A stretch of 7,424 nt of DNA, taken from Corallincola sp. Lineage in GTDB: Bacteria; Pseudomonadota; Gammaproteobacteria; Enterobacterales; Neiellaceae. A program made the translations under genes and the position numbers. The stretch is taken from assembly GCA_017998495.1 (NCBI GenBank), contig JAGOCY010000059.1, positions 1 through 7,424 of the forward strand, written 5' to 3'. The notes below the pieces were generated by a model. It was not told where the DNA came from, did not search any database, and saw nothing but the letters and a program-made list of their open reading frames with translations. Below are positions 7,302 to 7,424 of the stretch, in pieces. Positions within the stretch are counted from its first letter, which is position 1; each line of letters begins with the position of its first letter.

Positions 7302-7350
7302 GCTTGTAACTTTCCAACATTTTTTGGTACGCGATCTAAGGAGAACGGAC

Positions 7351-7424
7351 ATGAGACGCCCATTGGTACTTGGCAACTGGAAGATGAACGGCTCCAAGGC
7401 CAGCGTCGATGCCCTCATCAACGC
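7351..7424 (+). CDS. tpiA: Triosephosphate isomerase TpiA, 5' end only
   Basis: The first 24 codons begin MRRPLVLGNWKMNGSK, the classic start of triosephosphate isomerase, which interconverts dihydroxyacetone phosphate and glyceraldehyde 3-phosphate in glycolysis and gluconeogenesis. The first beta strand ends in the substrate-binding N9 and catalytic K11 of GNWKMNG. The ATG at 7351 has a strong TAAGGAG (7337-7343) 7 bp upstream. The rest, including the catalytic His and Glu, is beyond the window edge. Confidence 0.97.
   Translation, partial: MRRPLVLGNWKMNGSKASVDALIN

Larger units (their letters stand above)
7044..7350. other. Divergent intergenic region between the GGDEF-EAL gene and tpiA
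   Basis: This 307-bp stretch holds no convincing gene. Small open frames cross it on both strands but lack ribosome sites or recognisable products. The half next to the GGDEF-EAL gene has no clear promoter; TAACAT on the - strand (7087-7092) is only a possible -10. From there it carries an imperfect inverted repeat (7109-7132), a 6-bp inverted repeat CTGGCC/GGCCAG (7159-7178), an 8-bp repeat around a TATACT (7206-7238), and the FNR-type palindrome and promoter described separately. Confidence 0.7.

Overview
This is an ordinary housekeeping segment from a GC-rich gammaproteobacterium. PurH, PurD, Fis, TpiA and PrmA all read as close relatives of the Escherichia coli and Pseudomonas proteins. 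The Fis C-terminal third matches the E. coli protein almost residue for residue as I remember it. GC richness plus this gene content would fit the Aeromonadales (Aeromonas, Oceanimonas or Zobellella type), but that placement is an inference, not a sequence match.

Layout from left to right. The window opens inside the 3' end of prmA (+). A 192-bp spacer carries a well-formed fis promoter, flanked by two good matches to the Fis-binding consensus, followed by fis (+) and a rho-independent terminator. Next is the purine-synthesis pair purH-purD (+), with a 16-bp gap between the genes and a strong terminator after purD. A short SlyD-type FKBP prolyl isomerase (+) follows with its own candidate promoter. 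It is separated by a bidirectional terminator from a convergent 892-codon gene (-) for a membrane sensor with HAMP, PAS, GGDEF and EAL domains. A 307-bp divergent intergenic region then leads to the start of tpiA (+), which runs off the window.

How the genes work together. purH and purD make purine nucleotides. fis is a growth-rate-linked nucleoid regulator whose promoter here has the GC-rich discriminator typical of stringent control. PrmA and SlyD act in ribosome modification and protein folding. The GGDEF-EAL protein should turn over the second messenger c-di-GMP in response to a periplasmic or membrane cue. tpiA is glycolytic.

I found no mobile element, CRISPR array, RNA gene or evidence of a novel system. 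The points most worth a second look are regulatory or concern gene order: a perfect FNR-type palindrome placed exactly at -41.5 of a predicted tpiA start site; two Fis-like sites around the fis promoter in an arrangement resembling E. coli fis autoregulation; and the absence of dusB, which usually sits between prmA and fis.
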